DNA from: JACJWR01 sp964627505 | GTDB taxonomy: Bacteria > Actinomycetota > Actinomycetes > S36-B12 > UBA10799 | Length of the DNA stretch: 64,000 nt | NCBI GenBank assembly: GCA_964627505.1 | Contig: CAZVKB010000002.1 | Location: forward strand, 1-64,000 | Direction of reading: 5' to 3' | Shown here: positions 55,734-64,000 of the stretch, piece by piece | Numbering within the stretch: position 1 is the stretch's first letter | Layout: the number at the start of each line of letters is the position of its first letter | The notes under the pieces: model-generated | Told to the model about the DNA's origin: nothing | Database searches by the model: none | The model's input: only the letters and a program-made list of their open reading frames with translations | Position numbers and translations under genes: made by a program

Positions 55734-55757
55734 TTCCGCACGTTTGCAGCGTGGGAA
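55734..55757. terminator. weak hairpin between convergent genes
   Basis: TTCC-g-CACG pairs with CGTG-GGAA around TTTGCAG. It lies between the coiled-coil gene (+) and the basic protein gene (-). Weak; role in termination is a guess. Confidence 0.35.
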
Positions 55758-55788
55758 CCCATGTCCTGAAGCCGGTGCCCGCACCAAA

Positions 55789-56316
55789 TCAGTTGCGGGC
55801 GTCTCGCTTCGCCTGTTTCCGCGCGCCATGCGCGCGTTGCACGGCCCGCTGCTTGGCAGAAATCGGATTGCGCACGGACTGGTCGCGGCCTGGCGCGGCA
55901 CCCCCCACGTCCGGACTCGTGGTCATGGCAGCGTCCGCACCCGACGATTTCGGGTGCTTGCGGCCCGCCTTGGCCGCGCGCGCCGCCGCCAATCGCTCCT
56001 GCCGCAACTCCGCCGCACTCTGCTCGGCCAGCACGGCCAGTCGCGCGCTCACCCGCGACAACGCGATCTCGAATGCCTCGGCCTTCTTGCGGGATCGCTT
56101 GTTCTTCGGCCCTGCCTTGCCGCGCCCACCGTGCTGGTGCACCCCTTTTGCGGCCTTGCGCCGATATTGCCCAACATACTTGTTGCGGGCCCGCCGAATC
56201 CGTCGGTGGAGCTCCACCACGTCGTCCTCATTGAGCAGTTCGAGCGTTGCGGGCTCGGTCTCGGCCACCAACAGCCGCTCGGTGACATTGAGCGTGGACA
56301 GCAGGGATGCCTCCAT
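55789..56316 (-). CDS. basic protein of unknown function
   Basis: A 175-residue protein. The first 40 residues are acidic/hydrophobic (MEASLLSTLNVTERLLVAETEPATLELLNEDDVVELHRRI). The rest is Arg/Lys-rich (RRARNKYVGQYRRKAAKGV, NKRSRKKAEAF, AARAAKAGRKHPK, KQRAVQRAHGARKQAKRDARN), a composition expected of a nucleic-acid-binding protein. No motif recognised. ATG 56316 has GGAG seven nt upstream. It lies 87 bp downstream of the MFS gene, same strand. Confidence 0.72.
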   Translation of the reverse strand: MEASLLSTLNVTERLLVAETEPATLELLNEDDVVELHRRIRRARNKYVGQYRRKAAKGVHQHGGRGKAGPKNKRSRKKAEAFEIALSRVSARLAVLAEQSAAELRQERLAAARAAKAGRKHPKSSGADAAMTTSPDVGGAAPGRDQSVRNPISAKQRAVQRAHGARKQAKRDARN

Positions 56317-56403
56317 GAAAGAGCTCCGTTCCGCAAGGTGGTGGGTAGCGTGGCTGGAAGTCTTGAGAATAGCCACACCGATTGCTGTGCGCGGATCCAG
56401 GGA

Positions 56404-57615
56404 TCATGCCTCAGACATCAGCTCGCCACTCAGCTTCCGCCCTCGCTGCGCCACCACCACCAGCGGCACTGCCAGCACAATCAACACGGCGGCAGCAACC
56501 GACATCCGCACCCAATCGTCCCCCGCGCCAGCCACGGCCGCACCCAAGACCGGGGCGAGAAACCCACCCACCAAGCTCGCTCCGCCGACCACAGCGGCCA
56601 GGCGGCCAGCCGGATCGAGGTCCGCCGCGGCGGCAAACATCAAAGGCGTGAAACAGTAATAGGCCAGATTCACGGCCAGTAATCCGAGAAAGAACACTCC
56701 GCCGTTCGGCGCCAGTCCCATCAACAAATTACCGACTGCCACGATCAGAATGGCCCCAGGCAGCACCGGCCACCTACCCACCCACCCGCGCGTAACGGCG
56801 GCGAACAAGGCTCCTGCCAGTCCAAGGATTTGCGTGATCCCGAGCGCTTGTACAGTCCGCTCGCTACTCAAACCTGCAACCTGGCCGATCTCCGCAGCAA
56901 AGGTCCACATGGCGAAGTTCCCGATGCTCAGTGCCAGCATCGCGAGTACGAGGAGCGCGGCCGGACCGCGCAACCATGGCTGGACACCTGCAGGCTCGGA
57001 TTCCACCCCACTGGGAGCCACCGATCGAGCAGCGGGCTGGAACCGGATCGCAGCCCGCGATCCCGGGGTGCTTAAGGCAACCCCCAACGCCACCACCACG
57101 ATGCCCGCCGCCGCGGTAAACAGCCCCCAGAACGGTGATGCCGAGGCCAGCGTGGGCAAACCCGCGAGCAGCGCCGAGCCGATGAGCACCGTCACCACTG
57201 TGGCGACACTGAATGCTCGCACTGAGTTGCGAGCGTGCGACAGGGTGGCATTGCCCGTGGCGGAGGCCACCCCCGCGCCAAGTCCTACCGCGACTTGGGC
57301 TCCGATGACAGCCGGCGTCGCCGTGACCACGCTGGCCACGCTCCAACCCAGCAATGACAAGGTCATGCCCGAAACCCCCAGGAGAAGTCGATTGCTGCGA
57401 GCCAACAGCGGCACAATCCCCAGCGCCCCTACCGCCAGTGATCCCTGCGTGACGCTGACCACGGTGCCGGCCAACGCCGTGCTCAACCCGAGGTCGCTTT
57501 TCAGGTAGGACGACAGCAGCGGGGCCAGAAACACCGGCAACAAACTCACCACCAGCAGGCTGATGGCCGCCGAAGTCACCTGGACGTCGCTGGGACGCGG
57601 TGCGGCATTGCTCAC
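56404..57615 (-). CDS. MFS transporter
   Basis: A 403-residue transporter with about 12 helices in two halves of six; the loop between is around residues 195-225. No substrate signature. GTG 57615 has AAGGAG seven nt upstream; the ORF extension to 57666 is rejected. It is divergent from the LigB-type dioxygenase gene, so the two may share a promoter region. Efflux or uptake role unknown. Confidence 0.87.
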   Translation of the reverse strand: MSNAAPRPSDVQVTSAAISLLVVSLLPVFLAPLLSSYLKSDLGLSTALAGTVVSVTQGSLAVGALGIVPLLARSNRLLLGVSGMTLSLLGWSVASVVTATPAVIGAQVAVGLGAGVASATGNATLSHARNSVRAFSVATVVTVLIGSALLAGLPTLASASPFWGLFTAAAGIVVVALGVALSTPGSRAAIRFQPAARSVAPSGVESEPAGVQPWLRGPAALLVLAMLALSIGNFAMWTFAAEIGQVAGLSSERTVQALGITQILGLAGALFAAVTRGWVGRWPVLPGAILIVAVGNLLMGLAPNGGVFFLGLLAVNLAYYCFTPLMFAAAADLDPAGRLAAVVGGASLVGGFLAPVLGAAVAGAGDDWVRMSVAAAVLIVLAVPLVVVAQRGRKLSGELMSEA

Positions 57616-57725
57616 GCCTAAACTCCTTGAGTTGTGCCCAATCTGGGAATATAGTTCAATCCTCAACCACTTTTGCAGGTGATACGCAGCCTACTCACAC
57701 GCTATTCCCCGCCCGAGGAGCCATC

Positions 57726-58601
57726 TTGGCCACCACACCCAGGTCGACCCCTGGCGCCGCTTTCGACACGTTCCTGCGCGAACTCGCACCTGCTGCCCAC
57801 CAACGCCGGCCGTGGACTCCGGAGGCAGGCCCGATGCCGGCGGTGTTCCTCAGCCACGGCGCACCACCGCTTTTCGACGACGCCGAATGGATGTCCGAAT
57901 TGTTCACGTGGGCGCAGTCGTGGCCGCAACCCACCGGCATCGTCATCATCAGCGCACATTGGGAGGCCGCGCCGCCGGCGCTATCAGCCACCGCTGCACA
58001 GACGCCCCTGGTGTATGACTTCGGTGGATTCGCGCAGCGCTATTACTCGATGACCTACCCCACGCCGGATGCCAGCCAGCTCACGGCTGATGTGCGGGCC
58101 GTCATGCCGGATGGCACCTCACTGCATCAGCATTCCGCACGGGGGCTGGACCATGGGGCTTGGGTGCCGCTGAAGGTGATGTTCCCGGATGCGGATGTAC
58201 CTGTCGTGCAGTTGAGTCTGCCCAGCGATGCACCGGCACAACTGCTGACGCTCGGAGCTCGGTTGCGGCCGCTGCGCGAATCAGGCGTGTTAGTGATCGG
58301 TTCCGGTTTCGCTACCCACGGGTTGCCGTTCCTGACCCGCGAGATGTTCGTGGACAATCGACCGGCACAGTGGTCCCGCGACTTCGACGCCTGGACCGCC
58401 TCGGCGCTGGCTGCCGGCGATCTCGACACCTTGGTCAATTTCCGTACCGCCCCTGGCATGCCCTACGCCCACCCCACAGTGGAGCACTTCACTCCGATGT
58501 TCGTTGCCTTGGGCGCGGCCAGCTCGAGCGCCGCCCCACTCACCACTGCGATTACGGGCTTCGCCATGGGGTTGGCCAAACGCTCCTTCGAGGTGTACTA
58601 A
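57726..58601 (+). CDS. class III extradiol dioxygenase (4,5-DOPA dioxygenase-like)
   Basis: A 291-residue LigB-family enzyme that opens catechol-type rings. It has PAVFLSHGAPP (first metal His), VIISAHWE (His/Glu), a conserved ARGLDHGAWVPL (His of the catalytic site) and VIGSGFATHGLPF. The TTG start at 57726 has GAGGAG five nt upstream, and the frame is open further upstream; ATG alternatives lack an SD. Divergent from the MFS gene 110 bp away. Ends 30 bp before the NHLP-type operon. Confidence 0.9.
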   Translation: MATTPRSTPGAAFDTFLRELAPAAHQRRPWTPEAGPMPAVFLSHGAPPLFDDAEWMSELFTWAQSWPQPTGIVIISAHWEAAPPALSATAAQTPLVYDFGGFAQRYYSMTYPTPDASQLTADVRAVMPDGTSLHQHSARGLDHGAWVPLKVMFPDADVPVVQLSLPSDAPAQLLTLGARLRPLRESGVLVIGSGFATHGLPFLTREMFVDNRPAQWSRDFDAWTASALAAGDLDTLVNFRTAPGMPYAHPTVEHFTPMFVALGAASSSAAPLTTAITGFAMGLAKRSFEVY

Positions 58602-58618
58602 TCCTCTGAGGTACGCCT

Positions 58619-58624
58619 TAGGAT
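58619..58624 (+). promoter_or_regulatory. -10 box of the NHLP-type export operon
   Basis: TAGGAT, 6 nt, ATG 58631: probable leaderless start for the operon, 17 bp after the dioxygenase stop. No SD present. Confidence 0.5.
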
Positions 58625-58630
58625 CGATGC

Positions 58631-59437
58631 ATGTCTGACCCTGAGGTGCCGGGACGCCACAGCTCCGATGTGCTCGATGCTATTTGGGAGAAAGTTGCCG
58701 ATAAGCCCGAACACTCAGCCAGTGCCCAAGTGCTGTTTCGCGCCAAAGCCCTCAAGCAGCTCGATGTCGCCGATGAGCTGGACAACCAACTGCCACTAGT
58801 CTCCCGGCGCAGTTGGCTGTTGCTGGTTGGGGTCGCACTGTTAGTCGCGGCGCTGTTCCTCTGGGCATCGTTGACCCCGAGTGTCACGAGCATCGCCGCT
58901 GCCGGTCGGATCACTGCCGCTCCCGGGGCAACGCCGGTCGTCACTCCGGTGGGTGGGGTGATGGCAGCTGAACTCGTCACCGTCGGCACGGTCGTGCAAC
59001 CAGGACAAACCGTGTCCACGCTGCTCGTGGCGGATGGCGAAACACCGATCAAGGCAGTCGGCGGTGGCACCGTGTGGCAGGTGTTGGCCACCACCGGTGA
59101 GGCCGTGTCGGCCGGAGCGACCGTGATCACATTGCTCCCGCCCGGCAGCGAGACCTCGGCTCTGCTGGCTGTCCCCGAGACCCAAGCTTTCGCGATCCGT
59201 CCGGGCATGACAGTCGACGTGATCGCCGGCGGCCAGGTGCGCGGCGAGGTCACCGCCCTCAGCGCCCCCCTCCCAGCTGTGGACGCGGGTCAGCGCACTG
59301 GCCTAGCCCTCTCGCCGGCCGAAAACTACGTCCTTGTGACGGTTGCCATGAACAGCCCATTGCCTGCCGGGACTGCCGCCACCGGCCAAGTGATCTTGTC
59401 GAACAGCACAGTGTTTGAGCGGGTGCTCGGCGTATGA
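58631..59437 (+). CDS. HlyD-like membrane fusion/secretion protein, NHLP (NHLM) export type
   Basis: A 268-residue periplasmic-adaptor-like protein. A cytoplasmic N-terminus with VLFRAKALKQLDVADELDNQLPLVS resembles the N-terminal block of the NHLM-system HlyD-like proteins (TIGR03794-type). A single transmembrane helix is at about 58-78. The outer part has lipoyl-like half motifs GGVMAAELVTVGTVVQPGQTV and IKAVGGGTVWQVLATTGEAV. It is shorter than classical HlyD. ATGA overlap with the next gene. The leaderless promoter is at 58619-58624. Confidence 0.82.
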   Translation: MSDPEVPGRHSSDVLDAIWEKVADKPEHSASAQVLFRAKALKQLDVADELDNQLPLVSRRSWLLLVGVALLVAALFLWASLTPSVTSIAAAGRITAAPGATPVVTPVGGVMAAELVTVGTVVQPGQTVSTLLVADGETPIKAVGGGTVWQVLATTGEAVSAGATVITLLPPGSETSALLAVPETQAFAIRPGMTVDVIAGGQVRGEVTALSAPLPAVDAGQRTGLALSPAENYVLVTVAMNSPLPAGTAATGQVILSNSTVFERVLGV

Positions 59438-61620
59438 CCACTACCGCTGCCGACTCACCCACCACGACAAAGCGCCCGCGCCGACGACGCCGCACGCCGG
59501 TGCCCGCTGTGCTCCAGATGGAGGTGACCGAATGCGGTGCCGCGAGCCTGGGCATGGTGCTGGCGCACTACGGCAAGTTCGTGTCGCTGGAGGACCTGCG
59601 AATCACCTGCGGCGTGGCTCGGGATGGGTCCACCGCCCGCAACATTTACGCAGCTGCGCGTGCCTACGGTCTGGAAGTACGTGCCTATCGGCGGGAACCC
59701 GCGAACCTCAAAGACCTCACCTTCCCGCTCATTGTGCACTGGCGCTTTGCCCACTTCCTGGTCGTGGAGGGCTGGTATCCCGGCGGGTGGTATCTCAACG
59801 ACCCGGCGATGGGGCCGCGCCGGTGCGACGATCAGGAGTTTGATGAGTGCTTCACGGGTGTTGTCCTGGAGTTCACTCCCGGTCCCGACTTCCTCCCTGG
59901 CGGCTCCCGGCCAGGCGTGCTCGGGCGACTGCTTCGAGCGGCGGGAAACATCAACCCGATCCTGACCTATGTCGCCATGCTGGCGCTGCTGCTGCTGGTG
60001 CCGACGCTGGTGGTCCCGCAAATCGTGCGCTTGTTCGGCAACCAGTTGGCCGGCGCAGCGGGACTCGCAGCATCGGTCGCCGTCGTTGGATTGCTGATGG
60101 CCACCGGTGTGCAAGCGGCGCTGCTGTGGCTGCAAGGTTCACTCTCGGTCAAGATGGCCACAAAAGTGTCGGTCCGGTTGGGATCGGCCATGGTGTACCG
60201 ACTCTTGCGATTGCCCGCCGCTTTCCACGCGCAGCGCGGGGCGGCGGCCCTCACGCAGCGGGCGGTTCTCGCCGATCAGTTGAGCAACGGCGTCTCCGCG
60301 TTGGCTGTGACCGCGGCCACAGGCATCCTGACGTCCGCGGCCGGGGCGGTGGCGCTGGTGATTGTGGATCCCCCCACCGGGGTGCTGGCAATCGTCATCG
60401 GGCTCGCTGCCGCGTGGTCGATGAATTGGACGATGAAGCGGTCCCGAGACGAAGCCGCCCGGGTGGTGCGGGAAACGGTCGAAGTCGGCGCAGTGATGTC
60501 CTCCTCGCTCAACCAGATCGAGTCGATCAAGGCCGGCGGGAACGAAGACGGGATCATCGCCCGTGGTCTGGCGGCGCAGAATCGGCTCTTGGAAGCCCAA
60601 CAGCGCATCGGCGTGCGCTCGTTACTGCTCACCCTGTTGCCCAGTGTTCTCACCGGCACAGGCACAGTGCTGATTGCTGCGCTTGGAGCTTGGCGGGTCT
60701 TGCAGAACGCCGTGAGTCCGGGCACGTTTTTGGCCATCCTCACGTTGTCGGCCGTCGTGATCGCGCCGCTCACGCAGGTAGTCATCGCTTTGGACATGGC
60801 CCAGACGCTGCGGGCCACGCTCGATCAAGTTGACGATGTGTTGCGCACACCCGAGGACCCCGAGTACACCGATGTACCTTCCGGTGACTTGCCGGCCGTC
60901 TTACAGGGCGACTTGCGCCTGGTCAATGTGACGTTCGGCTACAGCCGCCGGTCGTCACCGGTGATCACCGATCTCAACCTGCACATCGCCCCCGGACATC
61001 GCGTCGCGCTGGTGGGTCCAAGTGGCTGCGGCAAGTCCACTGCCGCAAAACTGGTCACCGGTTTGTACGCGCCGTGGTCCGGCGAAGTGTTGATCGACGG
61101 CAAACCCCGCAGCGCCCACGCCCGCGATGTCCTCACCGATCAGATTGCGTTGGTCGATCAGGACGTATCTGTCTTCGCAGGCACCTTCCGGGACAATGTC
61201 ACGCTGTGGGATCCGACCATTCCCGATGAGGACGTGCGGGCAGCCATCCTGGATGCCCAACTCGGACCCGACGTCGCCCGTCGACCTGGCGGGCTGGACG
61301 CAGTGCTCACAGAAGGTGGCGCCGATCTGTCCGGCGGACAGCGGCAACGACTGGAAATTGCGCGCGCTCTGGTCCGAAATCCGGCGCTGCTTGTGATGGA
61401 CGAGGCCACCAGCGCACTGGATCCGCTCACCGAGCAAGCCATCGATGAAGCCGTCCGACGCCGCGGCATCTCCTGCCTGGTCATCGCCCATCGACTCTCG
61501 ACCATCCGCGACAGCGATGAGATCGTGGTACTGAGCGAGGGCTCCGTCGTGGAGCGGGGCACTCATGAACAATTGCTCGCCGCAGGCGGCTCCTACGCGG
61601 CCCTGGTGGGATCTGCATGA
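59434..61620 (+). CDS. NHLP-type bacteriocin exporter: C39 peptidase/permease/ATPase
   Basis: A 728-residue ABC transporter. The N-terminal C39 peptidase has Q28, C34 (EVTECGAASLGM), H107 (WRFAHFLVVEGW) and D123 (NDPA), all expected for cleaving double-Gly leaders. The transmembrane domain (about 160-450) has six helices. The ATPase has Walker A GPSGCGKST (about 527-535), the signature LSGGQRQRLEIAR and Walker B LVMDEATSALDP. The ATGA start overlaps the HlyD gene and the ATGA stop overlaps the third gene. It would process and export leader-bearing peptides. Confidence 0.93.
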   Translation: MTTTAADSPTTTKRPRRRRRTPVPAVLQMEVTECGAASLGMVLAHYGKFVSLEDLRITCGVARDGSTARNIYAAARAYGLEVRAYRREPANLKDLTFPLIVHWRFAHFLVVEGWYPGGWYLNDPAMGPRRCDDQEFDECFTGVVLEFTPGPDFLPGGSRPGVLGRLLRAAGNINPILTYVAMLALLLLVPTLVVPQIVRLFGNQLAGAAGLAASVAVVGLLMATGVQAALLWLQGSLSVKMATKVSVRLGSAMVYRLLRLPAAFHAQRGAAALTQRAVLADQLSNGVSALAVTAATGILTSAAGAVALVIVDPPTGVLAIVIGLAAAWSMNWTMKRSRDEAARVVRETVEVGAVMSSSLNQIESIKAGGNEDGIIARGLAAQNRLLEAQQRIGVRSLLLTLLPSVLTGTGTVLIAALGAWRVLQNAVSPGTFLAILTLSAVVIAPLTQVVIALDMAQTLRATLDQVDDVLRTPEDPEYTDVPSGDLPAVLQGDLRLVNVTFGYSRRSSPVITDLNLHIAPGHRVALVGPSGCGKSTAAKLVTGLYAPWSGEVLIDGKPRSAHARDVLTDQIALVDQDVSVFAGTFRDNVTLWDPTIPDEDVRAAILDAQLGPDVARRPGGLDAVLTEGGADLSGGQRQRLEIARALVRNPALLVMDEATSALDPLTEQAIDEAVRRRGISCLVIAHRLSTIRDSDEIVVLSEGSVVERGTHEQLLAAGGSYAALVGSA

Positions 61621-64000
61621 CCAGCGAGGATGCCGCCGCACCGCTCACGGCTGCCGCCTCCGTGACCTCAGTGACTGCAGCCGACATCGTCGAGTTGGCT
61701 GCGGGGGACGCCGTTGTGGTCGTGTCCGGGCAGGCTCTGGTTTTCGTGCAGGATCCCGGTGGACGCCGGATCCGACTGGCCACCGTAAATGTCGGCGAAG
61801 CAATCGTCGGGTGCGACCCGATGCGCTCAGGCGCCCGCATGATTGCTACCGGGCTGCCGGGAACCACTGTGCGGCACGTCCAGGTCGGGCCAGACACGCC
61901 CGCGGCACTGCTGCTTGGCTGGATTAGCACGTTGGGGCGCGCGATTTCCGCGGGCCGCTGGCCCCAACGCTTGCTGGCTTTCGACCAGGAACTGTCCATG
62001 CTGGCACCCGGCCAACACATTGGTGTAGGCCGGGACGTCAGTCAGATGGTATGGGCACAGCTCACCGCTGGCACTGCCACTCTCTGTGACGAGCCGGCTG
62101 CCGAAATCACCACCTTCGACCCCGCCCTCCCCCTGCCAGCGGGCACATGGCTTACCACCGGCATGCGGGCACGGGTGCGGCCGGTATCCGCTCCTGCGCA
62201 CCTGGCGGAATGGTCGGAGCCGCTGGCTGTGCTGGGTCGGTTGACGATCTCGACGATGCTGGCGCGGCGCCAGAAAAGGGATCAAATAGCAGTAGCACGG
62301 TTGGAGACCCGGGAGGCCGTGTCCGATGCCGCCACCCAAGAGGCTGTCGATCTGTTGGGCTCAGCAGTCGGCGGGAAGCAACGCCTCCCCACCCTGTCTG
62401 ACCAGCGCCGCGCTGCGGAACTGGCCACCGCGGCCGAGGTGGCGCGGGCGACGGGTTTGGTCCTCGAAGACGATGCTTTGTCGCGGGCCGCAGCAGAGGT
62501 GGAGTCGGGTCGCGAGCCCGCCGCCGCGGTCGCTGATGCCTGCAACGCCCGGGTTCGACCGGTGACGTTGGCGGCGGGCTGGTGGCAGCGGGAAGGTCCA
62601 CCAGTGGTGGCGCGCGTGACTCCGCTCAACGCCGGCCCCGCGCAACCAACAGCAGTCGTGTGGCGGCGCGGCTGGGTACTGCTAGATCCGCAGACGGGTG
62701 TCACCACGAGCGTCGATGATGACGTTGCGGACCGGGTGGATCGACACGCCATCGAGATGCTCCCCGTGTTGCCACCTAGCCCAAGCTCACTGCCGGATCT
62801 CTTGAGATTGGCGCTGCGGGGCAGTCGCGCCGAACTGGTCGTTGTGTGCGGAATCACTGCGCTGTTGGCCGGCTTGTCGTTCGTCACGCCTTTTCTCATG
62901 GGCCAACTCGCCAACCTATTTCTGGCATTCGCCCCCACGAGCGCCTACCTCGGACTGTTCGGCGCATTGCTGCTGGTGATGTTCGCCGGGACCACCTGGC
63001 AAGCTGTGCGCGCGTTGGCCTTGTTACGAGCCCGCTCCCAAGCTGCGGTCATCGCAGCCGGAGCAGTGTGGGAGCGCGTGCTGCGCCAACCGGCCACATG
63101 GCACGCGAAGCACCCACTGGGGGAACGTAGCGCCCAGGCCTACGCTGTAAACAACGCATCGGGGGCGTTGCCGGACGAAACCATCGCCCGGCTGCTGGAT
63201 GTCACTATTGTGATCGGCAGCCTCGCAGCAGTTGCCACCACCAATTCCGCGTTGCTGTTTGGTCTTATGGCTGTGCTTGCGGCGCAATTACTTGTCACGT
63301 TCTGGATGCTGCGGGCGTCCGCCCTGCGGGCAGGAGAACGAGTCTCCGCCGCAGCTACCGCTACCGGTCGACTGATGGAGATTTTGAAATCTGTCAATCG
63401 TTTGCAGGTCGCCGGCGCCGAGTCGCGGGCCTTTCTGCGTTGGGCGCAGGTGCAGGCGCATTTCGCCCGGGCCGACCAGCGGTTGCGCCGGATCACGATG
63501 GCGCAAGGCCTGGTGATCGCCGTGTGGCCGATCCTGACTTTGGCGGTGGTGATCGCCATGACGTCGATCACAGCTGCCAGCTTCGGTGAGTTCGTCACCG
63601 CCCAGACAGCAGCCACCGGGGCCACGATGGCCGTGGCTGCCATGATGCTGTCCGCCAATGGCGCGCTCGTGGCTCGACAGTCGTTACGCCAGGCCGCCCC
63701 CGTCCTGGAGTCAGTACCGGAAGGTGGCGCGGATGGAGCCCTGCCGGGGGTGCTCAGCGGCGGATTTGAGGTTCAAGACCTGGTGTTCCGCTACGAACCA
63801 ACGCTGCCCGCCGCATTGGAGAACGTCAGTTTCGCCATCGCACCCGGCGAACATGTCGCGATTGTGGGGCCTTCCGGGTGCGGCAAGACCACCCTGATGC
63901 GCATCCTGCTTGGCCTGGAGGAACCCGAGTCGGGGGTCATCACAGTGGATGGCCGGGATCTCGCAGCGCTGAATCGCCCAGCCGTGCGACGCCAAATCGG
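61617..64000 (+). CDS. second ABC transporter of the NHLP-type export system (partial)
   Basis: Frame open from ATG 61617 to the right edge, at least 794 residues. The first about 400 residues are not membrane-like; residues 20-80 (AGDAVVVVSGQALVFVQDP...GRRIRLATVNVGEAIVG) look like a jelly-roll/cNMP-binding-like fold. Helices start about 405, and the ATPase begins near 720 with Walker A GPSGCGKTT (about 752). This matches the NHLM export ABC permease/ATPase type (TIGR03797-like). Starts within the stop of the C39 gene (ATGA). Confidence 0.88.
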   Translation, partial: MTSEDAAAPLTAAASVTSVTAADIVELAAGDAVVVVSGQALVFVQDPGGRRIRLATVNVGEAIVGCDPMRSGARMIATGLPGTTVRHVQVGPDTPAALLLGWISTLGRAISAGRWPQRLLAFDQELSMLAPGQHIGVGRDVSQMVWAQLTAGTATLCDEPAAEITTFDPALPLPAGTWLTTGMRARVRPVSAPAHLAEWSEPLAVLGRLTISTMLARRQKRDQIAVARLETREAVSDAATQEAVDLLGSAVGGKQRLPTLSDQRRAAELATAAEVARATGLVLEDDALSRAAAEVESGREPAAAVADACNARVRPVTLAAGWWQREGPPVVARVTPLNAGPAQPTAVVWRRGWVLLDPQTGVTTSVDDDVADRVDRHAIEMLPVLPPSPSSLPDLLRLALRGSRAELVVVCGITALLAGLSFVTPFLMGQLANLFLAFAPTSAYLGLFGALLLVMFAGTTWQAVRALALLRARSQAAVIAAGAVWERVLRQPATWHAKHPLGERSAQAYAVNNASGALPDETIARLLDVTIVIGSLAAVATTNSALLFGLMAVLAAQLLVTFWMLRASALRAGERVSAAATATGRLMEILKSVNRLQVAGAESRAFLRWAQVQAHFARADQRLRRITMAQGLVIAVWPILTLAVVIAMTSITAASFGEFVTAQTAATGATMAVAAMMLSANGALVARQSLRQAAPVLESVPEGGADGALPGVLSGGFEVQDLVFRYEPTLPAALENVSFAIAPGEHVAIVGPSGCGKTTLMRILLGLEEPESGVITVDGRDLAALNRPAVRRQI

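Overview
The window is a GC-rich bacterial chromosome segment. Gene content and gene order point to an actinobacterium (Actinomycetota). Several blocks match, from memory, the order known in Mycobacterium tuberculosis: dapB - Rv2772c-like - M16 peptidase - pnp - rpsO - ribF - truB - DHH phosphatase - rbfA - infB - ylxR - nusA - rimP - Rv2843/Rv2844-like pair - proS; GNAT (Rv2867c-like) - ispG; and gcvH - FHA - FtsR/MerR - BFN - MerR - gcvP. The presence of an AftD-type arabinofuranosyltransferase suggests an arabinan-bearing envelope. No rRNA, tRNA, CRISPR array, insertion sequence or prophage was seen.

Layout. 1-16.5 kb: housekeeping information-processing genes, almost all on the minus strand, with lysine biosynthesis (dapB), RNA decay (pnp), flavin synthesis (ribF), ribosome maturation and translation initiation. 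Many are joined by 4-bp ATGA/GTGA overlaps. A small plus-strand island holds a lipoprotein and a DUF4439 ferritin-like protein. 16.6-21.7 kb: GNAT, PEP carboxylase and IspG (MEP isoprenoid pathway). 21.7-30.6 kb: a plus-strand envelope/glycan cluster (two methyltransferases, a membrane acyltransferase with a SGNH tail, AftD, a GT4 glycosyltransferase), mostly translationally coupled. 30.6-43.2 kb: minus strand again, with rpsA, a DUF3068 membrane protein, the glycine-cleavage/regulator cluster, a two-domain mannose-1-phosphate guanylyltransferase-like protein and a CDP-alcohol phosphatidyltransferase. 43.3-58.6 kb: more variable genes (PEBP, CPA1 antiporter, POT peptide transporter, tyrosine phosphatase, two SGNH hydrolases, Idi, a GalT-like protein, an alpha/beta hydrolase, PAP2, MFS, LigB-type dioxygenase). 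58.6-64 kb: a three-gene operon for an NHLP/NHLM-type peptide export machine (HlyD-like protein, C39-peptidase ABC transporter, second ABC transporter), cut by the right edge. Its cargo and modification enzymes are not in the window.

Regulation visible by eye: at least eight genes have a TAnnnT -10 box only 6-8 nt before the start codon, which predicts leaderless mRNAs. Several perfect or near-perfect inverted repeats lie in promoter regions (upstream of ppc, a POT transporter, PAP2, a SGNH hydrolase and a MerR gene). rpsO has a leader hairpin starting at its predicted transcription start.

Limits: all functions are inferred from motifs and order read by eye. No database search, alignment or folding program was run, and all start sites are judged from SD or -10 context.
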